From positions 4,716,546 through 4,780,545 of the forward strand of contig NZ_CP032157.1 in NCBI RefSeq assembly GCF_003555545.1: a DNA stretch of 64,000 bases, given 5' to 3'. A model generated the notes under the pieces. It saw only the letters and a program-made list of their open reading frames with translations. It did no database searches and was not told the origin of the DNA. Positions 18,926 through 27,165 of the stretch are shown here, piece by piece (the first letter of the stretch is position 1; the number at the start of each line of letters is the position of its first letter). The translations under genes and the position numbers were made by a program. Source of the DNA: Paraflavitalea soli. GTDB lineage: Bacteria; Bacteroidota; Bacteroidia; Chitinophagales; Chitinophagaceae.

Positions 18926-19727
18926 ACAGGCCGCCTTTGATGTGCTGGCGGCTGATTATGATACCTCCTTCAGCCAAAGCCTTACCGGCCAGGCTCAACG
19001 CCTGGTAAGCAGGGCCTGGCTGCAATCTTTCCTGGCAGGCAAGGGCAGGCTGCGCATACTGGAGATCAACTGCGGTACGGGAGAAGATGCTATCTGGCTG
19101 GCTTCGCTGGGACATATGGTAATAGCAACCGATCAGAGTGCGCACATGATCCGCGAAGCGCGGGCCAAGGTTGCACCTGATACCTCTACTGGCAGTCCGG
19201 CCTTTATTACCTGCGGCTTTGAAACACTCGGCAGTCATTTCAACGATAACAAGTTTGACCTGGTATTTTCCAATTTTGCCGGCCTCAACTGTATTTCACC
19301 TGTGCAACTGACAACACTCCACCAGCAATTGCAGCAATTATTGACGACGGATGGGTGTATAGCTGCCGTGATCTTTGGTAAATACTGCTGGTGGGAAACC
19401 TGCTATTACCTGCTGCGGGCAGATCGCCGCAATGCTTTCAGAAGATGGACAAGTAAACCTGTAATGGCCAGGCTGACAGATTCTGTAGCACAACCCGTCT
19501 TTTACTATTCTATACGGAGGTTTATGAAAAGCATGCCACTATTTTACCTGGTGGAGAAAAAACCAATAGGATTATTCATTCCTCCTTCCTATATGGAATA
19601 CAGCATGCAAAAGAATAAACGGCTATTTGGCTTGTTGGTAAAACTGGAACACCTGATCCAACGCGTTTCCTTTTGCAGCACCCTGGCCGATCATACTTAC
19701 TTACTTCTTAAAAAACAAACACGATGA
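18918..19727 (+). CDS. Class I SAM-dependent methyltransferase
   Basis: 269 residues, with motif I LRILEINCGTGEDAIWLASL near residue 45 and a conserved acidic residue after it (VIATDQSAHMI). The C-terminal 100 residues are long and basic-aromatic, differing from the first methyltransferase at 14626. It is sandwiched between two B12-type radical SAM genes, overlapping the first by 8 bp and the second by 4 bp, so the three are surely co-transcribed and probably act in one pathway. The substrate cannot be inferred. Confidence 0.85.
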   Translation: MTEQAAFDVLAADYDTSFSQSLTGQAQRLVSRAWLQSFLAGKGRLRILEINCGTGEDAIWLASLGHMVIATDQSAHMIREARAKVAPDTSTGSPAFITCGFETLGSHFNDNKFDLVFSNFAGLNCISPVQLTTLHQQLQQLLTTDGCIAAVIFGKYCWWETCYYLLRADRRNAFRRWTSKPVMARLTDSVAQPVFYYSIRRFMKSMPLFYLVEKKPIGLFIPPSYMEYSMQKNKRLFGLLVKLEHLIQRVSFCSTLADHTYLLLKKQTR

Positions 19728-21133
19728 ATATCCTGCTTACCCATGGTTATTTTCTTGGTGAGGACCAAAAGGAACAGGCTATTATGCGTCCTTATATACC
19801 CCTGGGTATATTGTACATCTCAGCCTACCTGGAACAGCATGGTTACAATAACCGGATATTTGACAGTACCTTTTCAACCTTCGACAAGCTTTGCGATACG
19901 CTACTGGAAGATAAGCCGCATGTAGTAGGTATCTACACCAACCTGATGACCAAACTCAACGTGCTGCGCATTGTACGTTTTATCAAAAATGAGCCTGCAC
20001 TAAGTCACACCAGGATCGTATTGGGTGGGCCGGAAGTACGGAACCACCTGAATAAATTCCTCGAACAGCAGGCCGACTTCATTGTGTTGGGCGAAGGAGA
20101 ACAAACCATGCTGGAGCTGGTGCAGTGGACCGAAGGCACCCGTTCAAAAGACCTGAGCACGATCGACGGTATTGCCTATATGGATGAACAACAGGGGATC
20201 CGTCAGAACAGAGAAAGGAGTAAACTGAAAAACCTTGATGAGTTGCCGCTTCCCAATCGGGAACAGGTAAACCTGCAGTTGTATTTCGATGCCTGGAAGG
20301 AACGACATGGCACCAATGCTATCTCGGTAAGTACCATGCGGGGATGCCCCTACTCCTGTAAATGGTGCAGCAGGGCTGTATATGGCCAAAGCTACCGGCG
20401 TCGCAGCCCTTCGGCAGTAGCTGATGAAATAGCCTGGATCAAAACACATTATTCGGTAGACAGTATCTGGTTTGTGGATGATGTTTTTACTGTGAGTCAT
20501 AAATGGCTGGAAGAGTTTAAACAGGAAGTTACCAGCCGCAACATCGTCATGCCTTTTGAATGCATCACCCGCGCCGACCGGATGAATGAAGAAGTAATAC
20601 TTAATCTCAAAGCCAGTGGCTGCTTCCGCGTGTGGATCGGCGCCGAGAGTGGCTCCCAAAAAGTAATTGACCTCATGGATCGCCGGGTGGAAGTAGGACA
20701 GGTAAGGGATATGATCAAGCTTGCCAGGCATCATGGCTTGCAGGCAGGGACCTTTATCATGGTAGGCTATCCCGGAGAAACCAAGGAAGATATTTTTGAA
20801 ACGGTGCACCACTTAAAAACTGCCGAGCCCGACCTGTTTACCATTACCGTGACCTATCCTATTAAAGGAACACCGTTGTATGCAGAAGTAGAAGAGCGGT
20901 TTGTAACCAGCCTGCCCTGGGAGAGCAGTACAGACAGGGATATCGATTTTAAGCGAACCTATAACCGGCGCTATTATGATTATGCCATTGAGATGATCAA
21001 TAATGAAATGTTTTTCCACAAAGCCATCAAGAAGCCTTTGGCCAACCTGTTCCGTATTCCCGTATTTAAGTTAAAGTCGGTATTGGCACAACGGGGTATG
21101 AGGAAAGAAGAGAAAAGGGGTATCGATCATTGA
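19724..21133 (+). CDS. B12-binding-domain radical SAM protein
   Basis: 469 residues, a paralogue of the protein at 17465. N-terminal B12-like domain (YIPLGILYISAYLEQHGY, LGGPEVRNH, FIVLGEGEQTMLEL), then the cluster motif RGCPYSCKWC with Cys208, Cys212 and Cys215, then WFVDDVFTV and WIGAESGSQKVIDLMD. As in its paralogue, no DxHxxG is seen, so cobalamin may be bound base-off without a His ligand or not at all. Having two such proteins around one methyltransferase suggests two successive radical steps on one substrate. Its 3' end overlaps the convergent nucleotidyltransferase gene by 7 bp. Confidence 0.88.
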   Translation: MNILLTHGYFLGEDQKEQAIMRPYIPLGILYISAYLEQHGYNNRIFDSTFSTFDKLCDTLLEDKPHVVGIYTNLMTKLNVLRIVRFIKNEPALSHTRIVLGGPEVRNHLNKFLEQQADFIVLGEGEQTMLELVQWTEGTRSKDLSTIDGIAYMDEQQGIRQNRERSKLKNLDELPLPNREQVNLQLYFDAWKERHGTNAISVSTMRGCPYSCKWCSRAVYGQSYRRRSPSAVADEIAWIKTHYSVDSIWFVDDVFTVSHKWLEEFKQEVTSRNIVMPFECITRADRMNEEVILNLKASGCFRVWIGAESGSQKVIDLMDRRVEVGQVRDMIKLARHHGLQAGTFIMVGYPGETKEDIFETVHHLKTAEPDLFTITVTYPIKGTPLYAEVEERFVTSLPWESSTDRDIDFKRTYNRRYYDYAIEMINNEMFFHKAIKKPLANLFRIPVFKLKSVLAQRGMRKEEKRGIDH

Positions 21134-22158
21134 ATAGCACGACGGGGCTCATCCACTATGAACATAGGCTGTGCGTCAGTACCTGCAACAGGCAGCGCGA
21201 AATGTGTGGATTGCAACCGCTCCCGGTTGGCAGAGACTGTTTCCAGCTTTTGGTCGTATTTTTCCAATATGCTTTTGTGGAAAAAAGAAGGGTTGGGTTT
21301 TGAAAAATGTTTACCGGTATCCAGGCCCATTCTTTCGCCCTTAATATTCAACCTGTATTTCTCTTCTTTTTGCTTCCACCTGCGGCTGGTAAGTGCAAAA
21401 AGGTATTCATCCAACCGGTCTCCCAGCCGATTATTGAATAGGCGTTCCAATAACCGTTTTACTCCGTACCTTTTAGTGGCATCTCCGTGAAGCGGCTTTT
21501 TTTCTGTATACCGGGGAAAATACCTGGCTGCCCAATTGTTTTCACTCAAGAGCTGGCCAATGGCCCTCTCACCGCAAACCGGCATCAGGGTGATCAACTC
21601 GATGGCCGTGAAGTAATTCTGCTCCCTGATCTCTAAGGCATCCTCATCGATATAATAGTTCATACAAAACCAATGCTGCCCACCCCATAGATAAGTAATC
21701 TTTTTGAATAAGTGCATGGCCGTTCTCGCTATCCACAGCCGGTTTGCACGTGTAACGATGAAGAAATCTATATCGGCCTTTTCATCAGCAAAGTTTTTAG
21801 ATAAAGAGCCTGAAATACAGATGCCACGTACAAAAGGGAAATGGTACAACAACCGGCCAATGCGGTGAGCTGTTCTCAGCATACGACTGGCCCGCACATT
21901 GCCCCTGGTACGTCGAACCACGAGGGCCGGATCATTCTCCAACGAATAGCAATCTTCATGCAGAAAGATCATCTTGTCATTGACAAGTTGTTGCAAGGAA
22001 ACTTTCAATTCTTCAGCTGAGATCATCCGATCCAGGAAAAACCGGATCTCTCCTGCAGGCAGCGGATAATGGAACAGGTCGAACCAGGCCAATACCTTTA
22101 GTATACTGCTTTCCAGTTCAACGGATGCGCTGGTTGGTGGCGGATCAATAGCATACAT
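21127..22158 (-). CDS. Nucleotidyltransferase-fold protein
   Basis: 343 residues from the Met at 22158 (MYAIDPPPTSA); 31 in-frame codons upstream lack good support. Residues near 115-135 read ICISGSLSKNFADEKADIDF, the GS...DxD pattern of the pol-beta nucleotidyltransferase fold. The N-terminal 90 residues look like a winged-helix domain, and the C-terminal 100 are basic. I know similar proteins near glycan and radical SAM genes in Bacteroidota, but not their substrate. Nucleotide or sugar-1-phosphate transfer is only a fold-based guess. Confidence 0.65.
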   Translation of the reverse strand: MYAIDPPPTSASVELESSILKVLAWFDLFHYPLPAGEIRFFLDRMISAEELKVSLQQLVNDKMIFLHEDCYSLENDPALVVRRTRGNVRASRMLRTAHRIGRLLYHFPFVRGICISGSLSKNFADEKADIDFFIVTRANRLWIARTAMHLFKKITYLWGGQHWFCMNYYIDEDALEIREQNYFTAIELITLMPVCGERAIGQLLSENNWAARYFPRYTEKKPLHGDATKRYGVKRLLERLFNNRLGDRLDEYLFALTSRRWKQKEEKYRLNIKGERMGLDTGKHFSKPNPSFFHKSILEKYDQKLETVSANRERLQSTHFALPVAGTDAQPMFIVDEPRRAIQ

Positions 22159-22287
22159 GCAGGCAACTATTTTTATGATCGTATCGTACTTTTTATGAAA
22201 TACTGTTATTGGGAAAAAAAGGTTGCCTCTTTGTATCAATATCCCTGACAACAGGTGTCTATTCTTTTAAAGCATATAAAAACGATC

Positions 22288-22989
22288 ATGGCGGTAACAC
22301 TTGTAAATCATCCTCCCGTGATGACCGAGGGAAGGAGAAGTCTGTCCTATAGAAGTTATGTGACCCGTAAGGCCCCTTATTTTTTTGTAAAACGGCTGAT
22401 CGACCTTTTCTTATCGGTTATAATCATCCTCACTGTGCTCAGCTGGCTGGTACCGCTCATCGCTTTGCTGTTGAAACTCGATTCCCGGGGACCGGTCATA
22501 TTCCTTCAGAAAAGGGTAGGAAAAGGAGGACGTTCATTTACCTGCTACAAATTCCGTACGATGGTCCTTAATGAAGAAGCCGACAGAAAGCAGGCGGAAG
22601 AAAATGACTGCCGGGTCACCCGGGCAGGCAAGTGGCTGCGGAAGACCAATATTGATGAGCTGCCCCAGTTTGTCAATGTATTCCTGGGTCAGATGAGTAT
22701 TGTAGGGCCCCGGCCCCATATGCATACAGATTGCCGGCAGTTTGCCCGTTTGATCCCCCGCTACAAACTGAGGAACCTGGTAAAACCGGGCATTACCGGC
22801 ATGGCCCAGGTAAATGGGTATCATGGCCCGGCAATGGATTATGATGCTGTTTGTATGCGTTATCAGTGGGATATTTTTTACCTCCGCAATGCCTCTACGT
22901 GGCTGGATATCAGGATCATGATCCGGACCCTTACCCAACGGGCAGGGCTATTGGTACAACGCGGCAAAACCAGGCGGGAGCAGATTTAG
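22288..22989 (+). CDS. Undecaprenyl-phosphate sugar-phosphate transferase (initiating glycosyltransferase)
   Basis: 233 residues. One membrane hairpin at about 40-65 (LFLSVIIILTVLSWLVPLIA), then the bacterial sugar transferase domain with KRVGKGGRSFTCYKFRTMV, the acidic RKTNIDELPQFVNVFLGQM and SIVGPRPHM. This family adds the first sugar phosphate to the lipid carrier, starting glycan assembly. It is the strongest evidence that the 8-23 kb locus makes a lipid-linked polymer or oligosaccharide. I used the ATG at 22288; the GTG at 22255 would add eleven residues. A strong terminator follows. Confidence 0.9.
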   Translation: MAVTLVNHPPVMTEGRRSLSYRSYVTRKAPYFFVKRLIDLFLSVIIILTVLSWLVPLIALLLKLDSRGPVIFLQKRVGKGGRSFTCYKFRTMVLNEEADRKQAEENDCRVTRAGKWLRKTNIDELPQFVNVFLGQMSIVGPRPHMHTDCRQFARLIPRYKLRNLVKPGITGMAQVNGYHGPAMDYDAVCMRYQWDIFYLRNASTWLDIRIMIRTLTQRAGLLVQRGKTRREQI

Positions 22990-22995
22990 CAAGGT

Positions 22996-23016
22996 AAATG
23001 GCTGGCCATTTTTTTG
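22996..23016 (+). terminator. Intrinsic terminator after the sugar transferase
   Basis: AAATGGC at 22996-23002 and GCCATTT at 23005-23011 flank a 2-base spacer; real folding would open this to a larger loop. T-rich sequence follows directly. Confidence 0.65.
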
Positions 23017-23524
23017 CTGAAACGTTTGTGCAAACCTGTGGTATAATTAGATACTGGTTTATAAATTTCTAAAAAATAAGGCATAATGCAGCATAATGAT
23101 TAAGCTAAATGGCATTTTGATTAATATTTTTCAACCTATACCCACATTGATCCTGATAAGCCCTAATGTCCCGGCACTATAATCCGGCAGGTGAATTTTG
23201 TAATCTTGAATAATCATTGTAAACTTGTTCCTGAAAATAGTATTTCTCCTCCTCATTCTGGTAAAAGTAAGCTCTCAGGTAGCAATGTTTCATTAGTAAA
23301 GTATCGATTGATACTACTATTGAATAATTCCTGTTTAGGTTAACGAGTTTTCGTTCAACAGTTGAATGTTCTTAAAAGAGCATCTACTTGTCCTTGTATT
23401 CCCATCAGTAAAGTAATTCAGCCATTAGCAGTGGCAACAAACTATTCATGTTTTGATAGTAATAGCCATGCTATGCACTAAGGGTACGTTATTTCTTTAA
23501 ACCGTTTCATAAAATCAGTTGCTG
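23017..23524. other. Gene-free 0.5 kb before the sigma factor
   Basis: AT-rich, with no open frame of note. No clear TAnnTTTG element, repeat or hairpin was seen. Confidence 0.6.
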
Positions 23525-24082
23525 ATGTATCAAGAGGCTACTTGCACAACCATGTTAACCGAACTGAAAAGCGAGAATCCGAAAGCCTTTGCTTTTTTCT
23601 TTGATCTCCACTATAATCCGCTTTGTTATTTTGCTGAGCGCCTGGTAAGGGATCAGCAAGTAGCGGAAGACATTGTGGAGGAAACTTTTATGAAGTTGTG
23701 GGATAAACGATCTGACTTCGAGAGCGAGCACGGCATTAAAGCGTTCCTGTACATAACTACCCGGAATGCCTGTATTAATATTATCAAGCAATCGCAACGT
23801 GATACACTATCACAGGCCGAAATGCTTTACCTGGCAGAGAAAAAGGAAGGGTTTGTTCTAAATGAAATGATCAGGGCAGAAGTATTGAGGGTCATTGGCC
23901 AGGAACTGAACAGGTTGCCGGTCCAATGCCGGACCATACTGAAGATGAGTTATGTAAAGGGGCTCAAAAACCACGAGATCGCTGATAAACTGGAAATTTC
24001 GGTCCATACGGTCAGGAATCAAAAGGCAAGGGGCCTTCAGTTATTGCGTACAAAATTTGAAGGCAGCCATTTACTGGGGTAA
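23525..24082 (+). CDS. ECF-type RNA polymerase sigma factor (FecI/RpoE-like)
   Basis: 185 residues. Region 2 is seen at FFDLHYNPLCYFAERLV and VEETFMKLWDKR (about 20-65), and region 4 at LPVQCRTILKMSYVKGLKNH followed by the HTH EIADKLEISVHTVRNQKARG (about 135-170). No region 3 is present, as usual for ECF sigmas. I chose the ATG at 23525; a TTG two codons earlier is possible. The 1.4 kb downstream has no full anti-sigma gene, only a short FecR-like ORF at 25557. Its regulon may include genes elsewhere. Confidence 0.9.
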   Translation: MYQEATCTTMLTELKSENPKAFAFFFDLHYNPLCYFAERLVRDQQVAEDIVEETFMKLWDKRSDFESEHGIKAFLYITTRNACINIIKQSQRDTLSQAEMLYLAEKKEGFVLNEMIRAEVLRVIGQELNRLPVQCRTILKMSYVKGLKNHEIADKLEISVHTVRNQKARGLQLLRTKFEGSHLLG

Positions 24083-24233
24083 TGACTGCTGCATTTTCGT
24101 ATACGTATAAGTACTTTTTTCGTGAAACAATGCCTCAGATAATGCATTGGTACCTTTAACAGCAGGAGTATACGGTAGTTAATACAGACATACAGGGCCT
24201 GGTTGACACATAAGAAAAAATATATTTTGATTC

Positions 24234-24273
24234 CCTTTAGTACAAAATGCCCGATAAGTTGTTTTATATGTAG
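24234..24273 (+). repeat. 40-bp element, copy 1
   Basis: 31 of 40 positions match the copy at 25351-25390. The shared core runs CTTTAGTAC, AAATGCC and AGTTGTT. Both copies lie in the stretch between the sigma factor and the FecR-like ORFs, and this one is followed by an inverted repeat. Possible roles include a sigma-specific promoter or a protein-binding site. Confidence 0.6.
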
Positions 24274-24507
24274 AAACGTTCTACACGCATAGAAGGTTGA
24301 TCCATGAGGTGTAAGATAAAAGTGTAGTAGCAGGATCTGATAAACAGTGTAAGTTCTTTAAACAATAATATTTGCCTAAAAAGCATACACTATTCATGTA
24401 ATGCTGCTCATGTAGAGCCTACGGGCGATATAAAAGCAGTTAGTTTTGATCTCATGTGACTGTTTGGTTGGGTCACAACAAGGGAGTGTTTCTACTCTCC
24501 CTTTTAT
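24274..24507 (+). ncRNA. Candidate untranslated transcript ending at a terminator
   Basis: A stretch from the 40-bp element to a terminator with no open frame. It includes the TGTGAC/GTCACA hairpin at 24455-24477 and ends with the terminator hairpin at 24480-24503. No promoter of the usual TAnnTTTG form is seen; transcription from the 40-bp element is a guess. Confidence 0.25.
24480..24507 (+). terminator. Terminator hairpin
   Basis: AAGGGAG at 24480-24486 pairs with CTCCCTT at 24497-24503 and T-rich sequence follows. There is no gene just upstream, so it must end an unknown transcript. Confidence 0.6.
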
Positions 24508-24645
24508 TTTTCTTTCAAGTAGCCGGTCCTAACCGGCAATCTACATACAAGCTTCAAGAATAGATTATCCCTGAACAAAACAACGGATTATCTGGCTAAG
24601 AACATGTGAACATCCTTCACTTTTGTTTCCTCATGTGCATCAAGC

Positions 24646-24714
24646 CCTCTTCAGGGTACAGAAGAGGCGCAGGAATCCCCACAGCCGGGTATTCTTACCC
24701 GGCTTATTTTATTT
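24646..24714 (+). terminator. Hairpin plus strong terminator (possible small RNA 3' end)
   Basis: CCTCTT/AAGAGG at 24646-24667 forms one stem-loop, then AGCCGGGT at 24683-24690 pairs with ACCCGGCT at 24697-24704 and a T-rich tract follows. As there is no gene between this and the terminator at 24480, a small RNA in between is possible. Confidence 0.55.
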
Positions 24715-25350
24715 ACCTTCTCCACTACCAGATCTCACAGTAGGCGCTCAACATATATCAGGTTCATCTAAAGCCAGGATCATGAACCGTTACAAATAAT
24801 CCAGGTGCCGGTTATGCAAAACCTCGTAATCACCCATTTGTTTTCCCTGCCAGGAGCGACAGAGCAGGAAAAAGCTATTCCATTCAATGGTATACCTCGC
24901 ACGTTATGTTGACCCTCTAACCTAAACATAACCAAGGCCTCTTTTAGCAGTGAATGGAATTTACCGCATAACCAGCTACCCGGATTGTAAGAAGAGTTAC
25001 TATCATACAACCGTTTTTCAAGACAGGCTAAAAAGGAAGGCGATTATCCCCAAAAACCTGCCGGTTAACATACTATTCTTTCCCACCTAAATATCCAACC
25101 GATTTAGTCACCTTGTTTATGTTATTGGGATAAAAATTTCCATAATTGACTACTATGTCATTTTTTTCTGACACGCCTTAAGTGAAAACCATTAGACAAA
25201 TTGTATCAATTAAAGTACGAACTGTAATTACACACGATCTTATACGTTATTAACCAATACACTAAGAGACAAAAAAGACTGCTGCAACACCTGCCTCCGG
25301 CAACCTTCCCCAAGGCCCTTTTAAAATTTTAATAATAATTTTTCTATTTT

Positions 25351-25390
25351 CCTTTAGTACTAAATGCCTGTACAGTTGTTATAATTATAG
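25351..25390 (+). repeat. 40-bp element, copy 2
   Basis: Matches copy 1 (24234-24273) at 31 of 40 positions. It ends 11-14 bp before the possible TTG starts of the small ORF at 25402, so it could be the promoter of the two coupled small ORFs. Confidence 0.6.
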
Positions 25391-25401
25391 TCACGGGGAT
25401 T

Positions 25402-25560
25402 TTGTTGCGTCTTATTACCGGTCATATCGGGTTACTGCTTCCTCTCTTCCTCATCCTGGATAAACCTGCCAACCTGTGGATTGGCCTGTACAACAAGCCA
25501 CAGCAGCACCAGCATTTTATGTTTACCAACGTACAGATTAATAACTTTATCATCCCATGA
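25402..25560 (+). CDS. Small hydrophobic ORF coupled to the FecR-like ORF
   Basis: The frame starts at TTG (25402 or 25405) and gives 51-52 residues. The first 20 are hydrophobic (LRLITGHIGLLLPLFLILD) and the rest polar, ending NFIIP. The stop overlaps the next ATG (ATGA), which suggests translational coupling. No known family. It lacks an ATG start, so it may be a leader or spurious. Confidence 0.35.
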   Translation: MLRLITGHIGLLLPLFLILDKPANLWIGLYNKPQQHQHFMFTNVQINNFIIP

Positions 25561-25823
25561 AAGAAGAGCAAATCGCTAAAGCATCATTACTGGCAGGGCT
25601 AATAACCCGCACCTTGTGTACCAGCACCACTGCTTCGGAATCATCCACCCTGCATGCCTGGACACTGGAGGAGGTAGAAAACAAACTCCTGGTAGATGAA
25701 CTAACAGATCCGGACAAACTGCACGAGCAACTGATCAATTTCAGGAAGTTTAAAGCAGTGGCAGGATTGGAAAAGATCAATCTACGACTATTTGGCTCGC
25801 CACAGGGTTGTACTGCCTGCTAA
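25557..25823 (+). CDS. Short protein resembling only the N-terminal domain of FecR anti-sigma factors
   Basis: 88 residues. The stretch HAWTLEEVENKLLVDELTDP followed by DKLHEQLINFRKFKAVAGLE fits by eye the cytosolic N-terminal helical domain of Bacteroidota FecR-type anti-sigma factors, which binds the sigma factor. There is no TM helix and no periplasmic FecR domain; full-length family members are over 300 residues. It ends with GCTAC. An ECF sigma gene lies 1.5 kb upstream. It could be a free-standing anti-sigma module, or a remnant of a full gene. Confidence 0.45.
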   Translation: MKEEQIAKASLLAGLITRTLCTSTTASESSTLHAWTLEEVENKLLVDELTDPDKLHEQLINFRKFKAVAGLEKINLRLFGSPQGCTAC

Positions 25824-25868
25824 AAGTCTTCTCCCTATCACTTCATACGGAATACTGCCACCCGCGTA

Positions 25869-26873
25869 TTAGCCTTCCAGCCGTGCAGCATTATTACCGG
25901 TTACCTCGCTCGGTAATATGCCAAACTTCTTTTTAAAAGCCACCGTAAAACTGGAGATATTTTTGTACCCCACACTAATGGCTACGGCATGTACCGTCAT
26001 AGCTGTTTCCTGCAACAGGCGCCGGGCCTTCTCCATCCGGGCTTCCAACAGAAATTCAAATATGGTTACCCCGTACAATTGCTTAAACCCCTTCTTCAGT
26101 TTAAAGTCGTTGAGCCCTATGGCATGTGAAAGATCGATCACCGTGCCCGGATGCTCTATATGATGCAGCAAATACTCCCAGGCTTCCCGCAACTTCGACA
26201 GCTCATAAGGTTGGAGTTTTATTTCATTCACAGGCACTTTGACAAGTGTAAGCCGGGTAAGGGCCTGCAATAACAACCGCGACAACAAGGCTTGCAAATA
26301 AGCAGCTTTAACATCACCTTTGTAATAGCAATTATACATGTTCTGCAGGATCATCATCATCTCAGGTGTAATGTGTGCATGGACCGGGCTCAGCTGACTG
26401 GAGAACCCCAACTCTGCCTTCATCAAAAATTCAGCTACCAATGGAAAATATGGGGCCAGCTTTTCAAGATAATTCCGGGAAAAGTGAATTTCATACACCA
26501 GGTACTTTTTCCCTTTTTCAAACCAGGTTTGACTATGCACGGCCGGCGCATACCATATATTGAACTGCCCCTCCGGCAACCTGATCTTGCCCATGCCATT
26601 TTGTTGGAAACGCAAAGTACGATTGACGGAAAAACACAATTGGAACAAGGGCCCATCGGCCACTGCGGTTAAAGAAGTGCTTTGCTTTATAAAATAACTT
26701 TTATGCCAGAGGCCAAAATCGGGGCCGGCTTGTTCATGAAAAAGCAGTGATCCAAAATCACCGGTAGCATACAGTTCTCTGGCAACCGGTACGCTATAAC
26801 GGGCAAAAGAGGGCGGAATAACCGGAGAATAAGTCACTGCTGTATTCTCCCGCGTCAATAAAGTAAAATCCAT
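25869..26873 (-). CDS. AraC family transcription regulator
   Basis: 334 residues with an N-terminal sensing half of about 230 residues and two HTH motifs at the C-terminus (DLSHAIGLNDFKLKKGFKQL and AVAISVGYKNISSFTVAFKK). This layout fits the PchR-like AraC group. The ligand is unknown. It faces the small FecR-like ORF convergently, 45 bp away, and is divergent from the phospholipase-D-type gene, with a 292-bp gap in which I saw no clear promoter. Confidence 0.9.
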   Translation of the reverse strand: MDFTLLTRENTAVTYSPVIPPSFARYSVPVARELYATGDFGSLLFHEQAGPDFGLWHKSYFIKQSTSLTAVADGPLFQLCFSVNRTLRFQQNGMGKIRLPEGQFNIWYAPAVHSQTWFEKGKKYLVYEIHFSRNYLEKLAPYFPLVAEFLMKAELGFSSQLSPVHAHITPEMMMILQNMYNCYYKGDVKAAYLQALLSRLLLQALTRLTLVKVPVNEIKLQPYELSKLREAWEYLLHHIEHPGTVIDLSHAIGLNDFKLKKGFKQLYGVTIFEFLLEARMEKARRLLQETAMTVHAVAISVGYKNISSFTVAFKKKFGILPSEVTGNNAARLEG

Positions 26874-27165
26874 AGTGATGCTTTATCCTGCTTCTACAAG
26901 ATCCATAGTAAGCGCTTAGTAATATAGCAGTTATGGTTAACCTAACATTTACCGGGTAAGTACTTACTACTAAAAAAAAATAAGGTCTTAATTCTATCCT
27001 CCGTTTTTTTTGATATAAGACAAGTCTTGTGCCTGTCCGGTGCAGAATGAACTTTGTTGGCCATCCTTTAACCTTTTTCATCAACTGCTTGTGATCACCA
27101 ACTGATTACGCGGCAGGAAAAAGACAAATTATTTTGGAATAAAATATTTTATTAGCTTGTAGCCT

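Larger units (their letters stand above)
24083..25401. other. Gene-free 1.3 kb with repeats and terminators
   Basis: No credible gene. It carries the two copies of a 40-bp element (24234, 25351), a 6-3-6 inverted repeat GTAGAA-ACG-TTCTAC at 24270-24284, a TGTGAC/GTCACA hairpin at 24455-24477 and two terminator hairpins. A 76-codon minus-strand frame at 24780-25010 has unconvincing composition. Confidence 0.6.

Noticed and set aside
20144-20812. A 222-codon minus-strand frame over the second radical SAM gene
   Set aside because: Antisense to an intact radical SAM gene.
24780-25010. A 76-codon minus-strand frame in the gene-free stretch
   Set aside because: Unconvincing composition, no neighbour linkage and no recognisable motif.
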